Of a DNA stretch of 64,000 nucleotides, positions 56,306 through 64,000 are shown piece by piece. Every line of letters begins with the position of its first letter. Position 1 is the stretch's first letter. The position numbers and the translations under genes were made by a program. The DNA is from Fragilariopsis cylindrus CCMP1102 (taxonomy: Eukaryota > Bacillariophyta > Bacillariophyceae > Bacillariales > Bacillariaceae): contig FMBT01000374.1 of NCBI GenBank assembly GCA_900095095.1, forward strand, positions 124,001 to 188,000, written 5' to 3'. The notes beneath the pieces are model-generated. The model saw only the letters and a list, made by a program, of their open reading frames with translations. It did no database searches and had not been told where the DNA came from.

Positions 56306-56810
56306 CTTGATTATTGTTATTATATTGTGTGTTCTATTTGTGTTATTCTTCGTTTGTGTTATTCGCTTAGTTGTTTTTATGGTGACATGATAATAGGACG
56401 AGGGTTTTGGGTCGCACTTCTACAGACAATTCTTACATTGTTTTTTACTGCACACGATTCAAGCTCTGCAATTTTGCAATCAATGGCGCGTGAATGAATC
56501 AAAATCCGACAGACAACTAAAAGGTTTCAGGTAATATTAACCTGAAAGTTGGTCTGTATTCCATCAGAGTATTAAGTGCGCGCTAAAACCAATGCTCGTT
56601 ACAAAGAAAATAGTCCTAAGTGAATAGTTTACATACATGTACATGATGTACAGTATGTGCTTTTCCGCCAAAAACATTAAGGCAATGCGGCAATGCGATT
56701 CTTATAAAAGACAACAAGTTCACTTGTTGTACATAACCATTAAGCATACAGCGGCAGTAAAGTAAAGACAACCGTAGCAGTAACTACTTGCAATAAAGAA
56801 TAACATCAGT
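56306..56810. promoter_or_regulatory. Upstream region of the recombinase gene, three palindromes
   Basis: 500 bp between divergent genes. Three dyads stand out: 56525-56547 (arms TTTCAGGT/ACCTGAAA), about 56633-56656 (CATACATGTACAT against ATGTACAGTATG) and 56711-56730 (ACAACAAGT-TC-ACTTGTTGT, 9-bp perfect arms). The last is 80 bp before the recombinase ATG and could be an operator or recombinase-binding site; this is inference. Confidence 0.5.
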
Positions 56811-59522
56811 ATGAGTGGAATGGCTCGTGCTGCTGGTGGTAATAAAAACTTCGGCACCCAACACCGTGCGGCTCATCCAAATAATGTTTACCATCCAAAT
56901 CATCCTCGTAATACAGGAAGAGAGAATGCTTTCGAAGCAGTTGCAGCCTCTATTAGAAGGAATTCAAATAATGCAACGAATGATGTAGAGAGTACTTCTA
57001 CTAGGGCCGCCGGTATTAGTGATGGTACATCAAGCAACGACAGGCTTGGTCGTAGATGCTATGATTCTGTTACTCAGATGTTTGGAGAAGGTACAAATAA
57101 ATACTTTAACACATTGGAGTATGATGACATTAAAGGTGGAAAAGTTGTCCACTTCTTCAAGCAGTACATGGAATTATTAATTAAGAATTTCATTCCCCTT
57201 GGTTGGTACAAAGACAATGGTTGGCATCAAGTTGATCCATCTCGTCTTGGAGTAACTACAATCTTGAATTATTTTGGTTCGTTGCTAGCCTTACTTAAAG
57301 CAGATCATCCAGAACATCCCTACCTGATTGGTGAGGCCAGCAAGCAGGTTTGGTGGGTAACGATGAGAGCTAATTTAAAAAAAGGCTACGACGAGAAGGT
57401 ATTCCTTGGTGATGGGGAGATATGGGATGCCAGCACGCGGTGCTTGTATCCAAAAATACCCTCAATGGTGCTACGGGCTGATGATGCAATTGATTTCATT
57501 GAAAAAATTGATCTATATTCTATTTGCGTAAGCATCATGAAATCGTCAACATTATCAAATTCAAATTATGTAGATCGATCTAAACTGTGTCATAGTACAT
57601 ATAGTATGGGAAGATCAAGTGAGGTAGAGCAGATGCGTTTTTCAGAGATGGTATGGGATCCACTCGTTCAAGTTATTGATATCGGTTGGCGTGAACCAAA
57701 GACAAAAAATTCGTACGGAATGTCCCACATGAATTATCATGATCCTGATCTTTATGAAATTGACAATGAGCATGCCATGGCATGCGCTTTCATTGAGGAC
57801 AACAGAATGCTATGTAGAGAAGTAGATGATGACAAACGTGATTATATATTCTACCGTTGTCAAGAAAATGGTCGTTCTTATGCAGGCACTCAGCAAACTG
57901 CTACAATTCGTAAGCACCTTCCTCCAAAAACACCAAAAAAAATTGTAATGCAATATACAGGTAAATCCCCTAGAAAAGGAACGATGACAATGTGTATAGT
58001 CCATCGTGATATAACATTGGTTCAGACGGCTGCACGTTCTGGTCACAAAATTGGGGGTAATATGCAAACCTATATAGATTTTGGTGGTGTTGGATTAACA
58101 CTACCAGCTGGAATGTGCTTGAATGATTATCCTGATGTTTTGGGGAAGCCAAAACATTGCTGTTTTGATGGTATTCCTCTTGGTGATGATCAATTTATTA
58201 ATGGAGTGATTGATGGATTACTTCCCAGTAATTTAGAAGATTTTAAGCAAGGTGAAAGATTACGTCCATGGTTGCGTGGGCTTGCAGCAACGGTTATCAT
58301 GTCTTACAACCATATGTTTATAAAATATGGTCCGGTGGATTTGGTCGTTCATCGTATGGAATCAGTATTTAGATCTATCAACGGTTTGAGTATCAAAAAA
58401 CTTGAAGATTGGAGCACCAGTATTAGACTACATTTTATACAATCAAATGAATGTGGTATTAGATTAAAGGATAATGCAAGCGCTTCTTTGATTGTAGAAG
58501 CACTTAATCGTAACACCGAATCAACTGTTAGAATGCAATCCAAAAATAACAGTTTGAATGCAGCACTTAATAAAGCTAATGAGAAAATTAGTGCTTTAGA
58601 ACGAGCAGTAGTACGTAAAGATGAATTACTAGCTAAAAAGGATAAGGAGAAACAACAGCAGGACAATGAAATGCAGAAACTAAAACAACCAACAACAGTT
58701 GTCAACAGTCGTCGTCTCACCTTATCACCTCAATCATCTCAATTATCAGACATGTCATCACCTACGTCTTCTTCTACTACTACTCCTACTTCTTCTAAAG
58801 GTTCTGATGACAGCAGCATTTTAGCCGTATATGAATATAATAACAATAGTAATAATAACAATGAAATGGAGAAAATGGTTCAGGATGAATTAAGAGATTC
58901 TCCATTTGCAGAAATTCCACTAACAGGGTTCCAATTGGCAAATGTTCTAACTGGTTTAAAAAAACAAAACAAGATGGCAAGATTTGTTGACAATAATGGT
59001 ATGTTTTTTGATACGAACGGATATTTTGATGGAATTGGCAATGAGAAATCAAAGTACACCGCATCATTAGAGTTGGCCTTTGTGTCTTGTACAGCAGAAC
59101 AATTAAAAAGATTACGTGATACAGACGATAACATGAATTCTGTTGACCGCTGGAGTTTATGTTCCGCTATTCAAGAACAGGCATTGGTGAAAATGATTAA
59201 ATTGACAAACCCTACCATTACAAAAGGAGAAATAAAAAAGTCAAAGTTCAAGGCTGCTATCAATGGATTAGGAACCCGTGTGATAGCGTACAAGAAGAAG
59301 AAACATAATATTAAAAGTAAGGCGTCCGAGTCTCCTCTTTATTATCTTTTAAATCCTGATAAGACAAAAAAGAAACGGACGAATGAATCTTTTTTTTCCG
59401 CTATTCCAGATAGTAGTAAAAAAAGACAAAATACTGCTGCTCGTGCTACTGCTGCTGCATCAGCTAATGCATTGGCTACTATTGGAGTTCCAAATGATGG
59501 AATTGGACAATTTGGTATTTGA
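56811..59522 (+). CDS. Crypton-like tyrosine recombinase, 903 aa
   Basis: Intact single-exon frame. Residues about 85-430 read as a tyrosine-recombinase core: Arg268 (GRSSEVEQMRF), Lys297 (REPKTKN), Lys385-x2-Arg388 (KSPRKGTMTM, with Lys in the HxxR position), His412 (RSGHKIGG) and the nucleophile candidate Tyr421 (NMQTYIDF). The RKG.T..RSG...G...YI pattern is what I associate with Crypton-family recombinases of oomycetes and diatoms. A coiled coil follows (about 575-625), then a Ser/Thr-rich linker and an ordered C-terminal domain (about 690-860) with a basic KKKKHNIKSK stretch probably for DNA binding. Such enzymes cut and rejoin DNA at short sites via a 3'-phosphotyrosine. Whether this copy still moves is unknown. 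Confidence 0.8.
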   Translation: MSGMARAAGGNKNFGTQHRAAHPNNVYHPNHPRNTGRENAFEAVAASIRRNSNNATNDVESTSTRAAGISDGTSSNDRLGRRCYDSVTQMFGEGTNKYFNTLEYDDIKGGKVVHFFKQYMELLIKNFIPLGWYKDNGWHQVDPSRLGVTTILNYFGSLLALLKADHPEHPYLIGEASKQVWWVTMRANLKKGYDEKVFLGDGEIWDASTRCLYPKIPSMVLRADDAIDFIEKIDLYSICVSIMKSSTLSNSNYVDRSKLCHSTYSMGRSSEVEQMRFSEMVWDPLVQVIDIGWREPKTKNSYGMSHMNYHDPDLYEIDNEHAMACAFIEDNRMLCREVDDDKRDYIFYRCQENGRSYAGTQQTATIRKHLPPKTPKKIVMQYTGKSPRKGTMTMCIVHRDITLVQTAARSGHKIGGNMQTYIDFGGVGLTLPAGMCLNDYPDVLGKPKHCCFDGIPLGDDQFINGVIDGLLPSNLEDFKQGERLRPWLRGLAATVIMSYNHMFIKYGPVDLVVHRMESVFRSINGLSIKKLEDWSTSIRLHFIQSNECGIRLKDNASASLIVEALNRNTESTVRMQSKNNSLNAALNKANEKISALERAVVRKDELLAKKDKEKQQQDNEMQKLKQPTTVVNSRRLTLSPQSSQLSDMSSPTSSSTTTPTSSKGSDDSSILAVYEYNNNSNNNNEMEKMVQDELRDSPFAEIPLTGFQLANVLTGLKKQNKMARFVDNNGMFFDTNGYFDGIGNEKSKYTASLELAFVSCTAEQLKRLRDTDDNMNSVDRWSLCSAIQEQALVKMIKLTNPTITKGEIKKSKFKAAINGLGTRVIAYKKKKHNIKSKASESPLYYLLNPDKTKKKRTNESFFSAIPDSSKKRQNTAARATAAASANALATIGVPNDGIGQFGI

Positions 59523-59699
59523 TCTGGATAATAAAATACATTTGGTGAACATCAAATGAAAGAAGACAAGTACATATACGTTGGTGGTGATTGTCAAATA
59601 TAAGAAGACAAGTATATATTAAAATGATAACTATTGTAAAGAGAAGACGACCAAAATGCAAAGAAATTAAGAACATTTATAAAGTATAAGGATATCTAG

Positions 59700-60015
59700 T
59701 ATATATTACTCCAGTAGTTAATACAGTAGTTACTACAGTAGATAATACAGTAGTTAATACAGTAGTTACTACAGTAGTTACTACATAGTTACTACAGTAG
59801 TTACATAACAGTAGATAAACAGTAATTACAGTAGTTACTAAACTAGTTAATACAGTAGTTACTACACTAGTTAATACAGTAGTTACTACAGTAGTTAGTA
59901 CAGTAGTTAATACAGTAGTTAATACAGTAGTTATTACAGTAGTTATTACAGTAGTTAGTACAGTAGTTAGTACAGTAGATAATGCACTAGTTAATACACT
60001 AGTTACTACACTAGT
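59700..60015 (+). repeat. 12-bp minisatellite (TTAMTACAGTAG)
   Basis: More than twenty diverged units of TTACTACAGTAG or TTAATACAGTAG, with some TACACTAG variants. The TACAGTA core equals the heptamer scattered through this window's intergenic DNA. Confidence 0.9.
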
Positions 60016-60111
60016 TGAAATTTGTAACTCGAAGTTGGCAAAAATGCCGTATCTGGAATCGAGTATTTTTGCGCGTGTTTTTGATGAATACGTAACGTAT
60101 CGGTCCACTTT

Positions 60112-60195
60112 TTACTAGTGATTTTCAAAAAAATTACTAGTGATTTTCAGAAAAATTACTAGTGATTTTCAAAAAAACTACTAGTGATTTTCATA
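60112..60195 (+). repeat. 24/25-bp direct repeat, four units
   Basis: Four successive copies of ACTAGTGATTTTCA separated by short A-runs (AAAAAATT, GAAAAATT, AAAAAACT). Confidence 0.85.
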
Positions 60196-60270
60196 TTGCC
60201 CTTAAGTAAATATTTTGAAAAAGCACTAAGATTTTCATTTTTTCTGAAATTTTGCGCGTATTTTTGAGCG

Positions 60271-60292
60271 GATACGTTACGCGTAACGTATC
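60271..60292. other. 22-bp perfect palindrome
   Basis: Arms GATACGTTACG and CGTAACGTATC are exact reverse complements with no spacer. The arm motif CGTAACGTATCG also occurs at about 60090-60101. Candidate recombinase- or nuclease-recognised site between the two genes (inference). Confidence 0.7.
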
Positions 60293-60295
60293 GAA

Positions 60296-60402
60296 GGTAT
60301 GATCATACCGTATGATAGTATATCCGAGGTATGTCATACCGTATGATATTATGTCTGAGGTATAATCATACAGTATGATAGTACTTAAATAGGTATGATC
60401 AT
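60296..60402 (+). repeat. Three palindromic units around GGTATGATCATACC
   Basis: GGTATGATCATACC at 60296-60309 is a perfect 14-bp palindrome. Diverged copies follow (GGTATGTCATACC, GGTATAATCATAC) each followed by GTATGATA, at a period near 40 bp. Confidence 0.8.
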
Positions 60403-60614
60403 ACTATTTAGCCTTTTTTAACCCCGTTATAGCTCCCTAAGTAAAATCTGAAACAACTAGTATTAAAATAAAATAAGAGAAAATTTACAACGTGTTTGAC
60501 TTAAAAATATCACTACTATTAATTTACACTTCTAAGTAAATAATTTCAAACCCACGTTGCTGCATAAGTAAACTCAAATTTACTGGCAGTAACTTTCAAA
60601 TATACACGCAGAGA

Positions 60615-61112
60615 TTACAACTCAACAACAACAGGAAGTATTTTGATAACCGTTGATGGTGGCTGACCTGGTACAACATATCTCTTCTCAGCAACAATCC
60701 TTTTGACACAGATGTCATTTTCATAAACTCTAACAGTGTTTCCATCAATTGAAATTGGCATTTGGAGACAATCCATGACAAACTTAACCAAGTTGTCAAG
60801 GTCGGCCTCCCATTGAAGTTTGATATTAAAGACAAGATGCAGCTCAACGTTCCTCTCACCAAACTCAATGAAATCTTTTCCATGAAATTGATGGAGCAGC
60901 ATGATAGATCTTAAGAAATCTTGTTTCACTTTCTTCTGTTGGTCATAGCGGTTACAAAAATGGCGGCCACCAGGACGCTTCCATGCTAGTGGACGACCAA
61001 TGATGATTGCTCCTAAATGATTAGGTGTTGATACGAAAGAACTATTATCATAATCAGGCTGGTAGTTAGGAATACGAGTAGGCATTCTAGTGATAGCTGT
61101 ATTGAAATGCAT
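60615..61112 (-). CDS. RusA-like Holliday-junction endonuclease, 165 aa
   Basis: The frame starts at the ATG at 61112. The central region matches the RusA fold signature: an early GRPLAWKRPGGR strand/turn, then a hydrophobic strand VELHLVFNIK, the acidic core ADLDNLVKFVMDCLQ (Asp104, Asp106, Asn107, Lys110, Asp114) and a following IDGNTVRVYENDICVKR strand (Asp123). RusA in E. coli is a phage-derived dimer that resolves four-way junctions with Mg2+-binding Asp residues in DxDN...K. Length (165) is slightly above the bacterial 120. The usual second Asp pair is reduced to one Asp here. Such genes are unusual in nuclear genomes, so horizontal or mobile origin is possible. A preceding exon cannot be ruled out: AATACAG just upstream of the second Met could be an acceptor. 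It lies tail-to-tail with the recombinase gene. Confidence 0.75.
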   Translation of the reverse strand: MHFNTAITRMPTRIPNYQPDYDNSSFVSTPNHLGAIIIGRPLAWKRPGGRHFCNRYDQQKKVKQDFLRSIMLLHQFHGKDFIEFGERNVELHLVFNIKLQWEADLDNLVKFVMDCLQMPISIDGNTVRVYENDICVKRIVAEKRYVVPGQPPSTVIKILPVVVEL

Positions 61113-61592
61113 GGATGATATGTGTGAGTACCAGTGTAATTCGTTTTTTTATTATAATTGCAGTAGTAATTGTAGTAACAATTTAATATATTTTGTGAGG
61201 AAAGATTTGTGAGAGACGAATACAATTTATCTTGGCACACCAAAGATCATTCCATAATTCTTCACATCATGTGGTGATATTTTTCATTTGGTGTCTAAGT
61301 AAACAAAAATTGCGCGTTGGAACGCTCCACAGAGGTACATGTTTGTTTTTGAACGGTTTAGGGGGGCTCAGGATTTTGTCCGGGACTGAATTTTTATTCT
61401 ACATTTTTTACTTATTGTGCGCACCTTTGGAAAAATGTCAATACTACTTAAAGAGCCATTCTTTTGGTTGAAGTTTCATGTTGTTGCGCTAAAAGGTGCG
61501 CCATGTTAACTATCAGGGGAAAATGATTTCAACATTTATGATAGTTTTCTGAAAGCCTTTTTGTTAGTGTGCACCTCCTCGCTGCGCTCGAC
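61113..61592. other. Intergenic, divergent promoters
   Basis: 480 bp between divergent genes. GCGCACCTTT (about 61418) is mirrored by AAAGGTGCGC (about 61493), a 10-bp inverted repeat with a loop of about 65 bp. No gene is seen. Confidence 0.5.
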
Positions 61593-61757
61593 ATGAAAGT
61601 TCAGGCTGCGCCTGAAAGAATAAAAAATCCGGGTCAGGACAAGAAAAGAAAGACGGCAGAATGGAAGGCGCGACTAGAAGAAAAGAGAAGAAAGTGGGCA
61701 GAAGAAACTGCAAAATGGAAGGAAAAGAAAAGAAAAAGAGTAGAAGAAAATAAAAAG

Positions 61758-61893
61758 GTAAGTCAATGTAATACAAATTATTATAGTGAATGTTTGTGTA
61801 TCATATGTATTATACTCCAATCGGTATTATACTCTAATCCATATTATACTATATTCTTTTGTTTTTATTGTTGTTGTTGTTATTGTTTCCAAG
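61758..61893 (+). other. Intron 1, near-duplicate of intron 2
   Basis: 136 bp, GTAAGTCAATGTA...TTGTTTCCAAG. It aligns along its full length with the intron at 61972-62095. Phase 0. Confidence 0.85.
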
Positions 61894-61971
61894 GAACAAA
61901 ACGTAGCGGCGGAGCGGAAGAAAATGAAAATGGTACGAGCACTAGCAAAGAAAATATTGCAAGAACAAAAG

Positions 61972-62095
61972 GTAAGTCAATGTAGTACAAATTATTGTAG
62001 TGAATGTTTGTGTATCAATGTATTATACTCCAATCGATATTATACTCTAATCCATATTTTATTTCTATTTTTTTGTTGTTGTTGTTGTTTCCAAG
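61972..62095 (+). other. Intron 2, near-duplicate of intron 1
   Basis: 124 bp, GTAAGTCAATGTA...TTGTTTCCAAG. Shared internal blocks include GTGAATGTTTGTGTATCA and TATACTCTAATCCATATT. The downstream exon start AAACAAGACG also resembles GAACAAAACG after intron 1. Confidence 0.85.
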
Positions 62096-62913
62096 AAACA
62101 AGACGCCGTGGACTGGAGGGAATTAGAGAACCTAACAAAACTAAACAAGGACGGCATCACACTTTCCACTGGTAATCATCCCTGGTTGGATCGCTTTAAT
62201 ACTCTCAGAAACGAAGTGAAGGACTTTGTGGAGAAATCAGCGGGGAAACCAGAAGGTTTATCAATAGCATTTGCTATAGATGGAACTACATGAGTAATCT
62301 GGAATGTTCAAGTTCAAGATTCCCAATGGTGAAGCTACAGCAAATTCTATACTTCACCAATGTGAATCCATCGAAAATTGCGTTTATCGTAATCCTAATG
62401 CAGCAACTTCCAGTCTGCAAGTAGTAGGTGAGTTTCCCTCCGAACTACCTCAACCTTATTTTCTGGCTAATCGTGTTGTGGTAGCTGAAACTGGTACCCT
62501 CTTTGGAAAGACAATAGCCCGCACTGATAATCTCAAAGTGCAGAAGTACAAAGGACCCGGGGGAGAGCACTGTGACGATAAATTCAAACACATCATTAGG
62601 AAGCCACGACTTGGCATACCTAAGAAGTCTCTCCTTCTTTCGAGAGTCCTAGAAAAACCTGGCGGAGGTATCCTCCAGTTTTCAGGGAACCTGATAAGAA
62701 GAAGTTTTCGATTCGAATTGAAAAAGGAGAATTGTTGATAATGATGGCACATGCAGGTCTGTGCAACCACAAGTGTGAAGAAGGTTTATCACAATAGTGA
62801 CTGATTTTGTCCTACCATATGATGCACACAGAGAAATGAAAATCACTGGAGGTCTGAAGGGGAAATTTGAGAAATTTATTAGCAATTATGCGACATCAAT
62901 TTCACATTTGTAA

Positions 62914-64000
62914 ATTTATACTAATATTATTATGAGTAGTAATAATAATATATAAGAAAAAAAAAAGTTCCTGCAATTTTCAATGAGTAGATCAACTCAA
63001 GTTAGCCATGAATAGAGGATATTTTCAGAATCAGCATAGAAATACGGTCTATAAAAGTGTTTTGAATTTTTTTATCTTATGTTTTTTTTGTGTATGTTAT
63101 ATGTGGTCCAAAATGGTATAGTTAGTGTCTAGTGAAAAAAAATGTGAAACTTTAGGAATAGCGACAGCATTTTTAGAGTAAAACGTGATATCATCAAGCA
63201 GGTAGAGTAAAACAATCATAGTTTCTTAGTTGGTACTATCTGTCAGGTAAGATTTATGTTAGCCCTAATCAGAAATGCAGTGATTGATAACATGTCATTC
63301 AATCTGATTCCATGCCAGAATTTGTTACCAAAAGTACACATGGAGTGAGCAAGTGAGTGAGTGAGTGAGTGAGTGAGTATGAAAATTATTTTACTTACAC
63401 GTTATCTGGACAGAGACACCATTTGACCACCCGGTACATCAATGGGTTCACATTTATCAAAATTTTCTTTCTCCATCATGATCATGAGTGAAGAAAAGAC
63501 AGCTTTCATTCTAATGATATGTTTTGTACCATTTTTGTTTAAGCATTGCATACTAGGGAATGGGGATGCTTGTCTTGCACTTCATAAAGTGCACAAAAAT
63601 GGTTGTATGTATTGAGCACCACTAAGGCAGTGTATTGCTATGGGCAACCTCTAGGAAACAACCTTTGAGCTCCTGAATACCATAGAATCTCCTAATCTAC
63701 CCATGTACAGATTTCAGTTTGATTAGATAGATCAGATAATTCACATCTACCTACAGGTGTTGCACAAAATGACTAATAATAAAATTGAGTGGTGTGCGGT
63801 ACCACATCACAAGAACGTTCTGCAAACTTGTATTTTGCCAATCACACTGCATTGTGAACGGACAGACACTACTAGTCAACCATATATATATATATATATA
63901 TATATATATCTTTGCTTTCTCCCTTTACTGCCACACACATACCAACTCTAATAACACAACAAACCATCCATATTTCAATCCCAAGTGAAAGTTTGCTATT
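62914..64000. other. Intergenic or repeat-like, no gene seen
   Basis: 1.1 kb without a supported coding frame. It has an A-run (62957-62966), a GAGT tandem run (63350-63378) and a TA run (63883-63909). The texture resembles the non-coding repeat block at 28.4-31.2 kb, but I found no clear alignment. Confidence 0.5.

Larger units (their letters stand above)
59523..60614. repeat. Repeat-rich region between recombinase and RusA-like genes
   Basis: No gene. In order: a 12-bp minisatellite (59700-60015), a TTTTGCGCGT-TTTTTGA direct repeat (60066 and 60251), four 24/25-bp units (60112-60195), a 22-bp perfect palindrome (60271-60292), a 14-bp perfect palindrome (60296-60309) and three GGTATGATCATAC-type units (60296-60402). 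Confidence 0.75.
61593..62913 (+). pseudogene. Three-exon unknown gene, multiply frame-broken 3' part
   Basis: Exons 61593-61757, 61894-61971 and from 62096, all phase 0, encode a highly basic coiled coil (AEWKARLEEKRRKWAEE) and then WRELENLTKLNKDGITL and NEVKDFVEKSAG, stopping at 62293 (FAIDGTT). Beyond this stop coding-like sequence continues in successive frames: YMSNLE, FKIPNGEATANS to KKSLLLSRVLE, then WRRYPPVFREPDKKKFSI to HKCEEG, then VTDFVLPYDAHREMKITGG to the stop at 62911-62913. Each change needs one added base (near 62284, 62303, 62653 and 62785). So this is either a decayed gene or one hit by systematic base loss. I do not recognise the family. A frame covering 62304-62738 read alone would be only a fragment. 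Confidence 0.55.

Noticed and set aside
59677-60108. Reverse-strand Val/Thr-repeat frame
   Set aside because: It is a translation of the 12-bp minisatellite.
62304-62738. Stand-alone 144-residue gene
   Set aside because: Coding-like sequence extends on both sides in other frames, so it is better read as part of the frame-broken gene 61593-62913.
1-64000. tRNA, rRNA and CRISPR array search by eye
   Set aside because: No cloverleaf with a convincing GTTCRANNC arm, no rRNA core and no array of equal repeats with unique spacers were found. Tandem repeats here have no spacers of CRISPR type.

Overview
The window reads as nuclear DNA of a diatom, most likely a raphid pennate of the Pseudo-nitzschia/Fragilariopsis/Nitzschia kind. 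The grounds are family knowledge plus composition: AT-rich intergenic DNA, very low-complexity proteins (poly-Asn, Gln, Asp and Ser), short GT-AG introns of about 120-235 bp, a CoDi-type Ty1/copia retrotransposon, DUF6824-like domains, and several protein families I associate with pennate diatoms. The species is inference; nothing here names it.

Layout. 1-1713 (-): 5' part of an unrecognised gene with a Cys/His cluster. 4410-4976 and 6613-7413 (+): two small hypothetical proteins. 7711-10933 (-): two-exon protein kinase. 12735-13364 (+): Q/N/P-rich repeat protein. 13500-14282 (-): hotdog thioesterase. 15123-16396 (+): ankyrin-like diatom family member with a frame break. 16929-18013 (-): two-exon nitroreductase. 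18838-19869 (-): F-box-like protein. 20636-24979 (-): large acidic single-pass membrane protein with a Thr/Pro-rich outer tail. 26416-27000 (+): small anchored secreted protein. 27698-28419 (+): small tail-anchored protein, frame broken. 28420-31232: non-coding repeat block. 31233-39525: complete, apparently very young copia element. 40672-51319 (+): three-exon protein of about 3457 residues with four DUF6824-like modules. 53007-55205 (+): diatom-type conserved protein. 55494-56305 (-): glycine-zipper/PGY-rich protein, frame broken. 56811-59522 (+): Crypton-like tyrosine recombinase. 60615-61112 (-): RusA-like endonuclease. 61593-62913 (+): multiply frame-broken gene with two near-identical introns. 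62914-64000: no gene seen.

No operon logic applies. Most genes look like independently transcribed housekeeping or lineage-specific genes. The exception is the right end, 56500-62913. There a tyrosine recombinase, a RusA-like Holliday-junction nuclease, several near-perfect palindromes, three kinds of tandem repeat and a gene with duplicated introns sit together. This is the best candidate for an undescribed mobile unit, but a functional link is inference.

A second window-wide pattern: eight frame breaks in five genes are all of the same sign. Each is repaired by one added base, usually an A in an A-run. This suggests a systematic base-calling deletion, although real decay or ribosomal slippage is not excluded.
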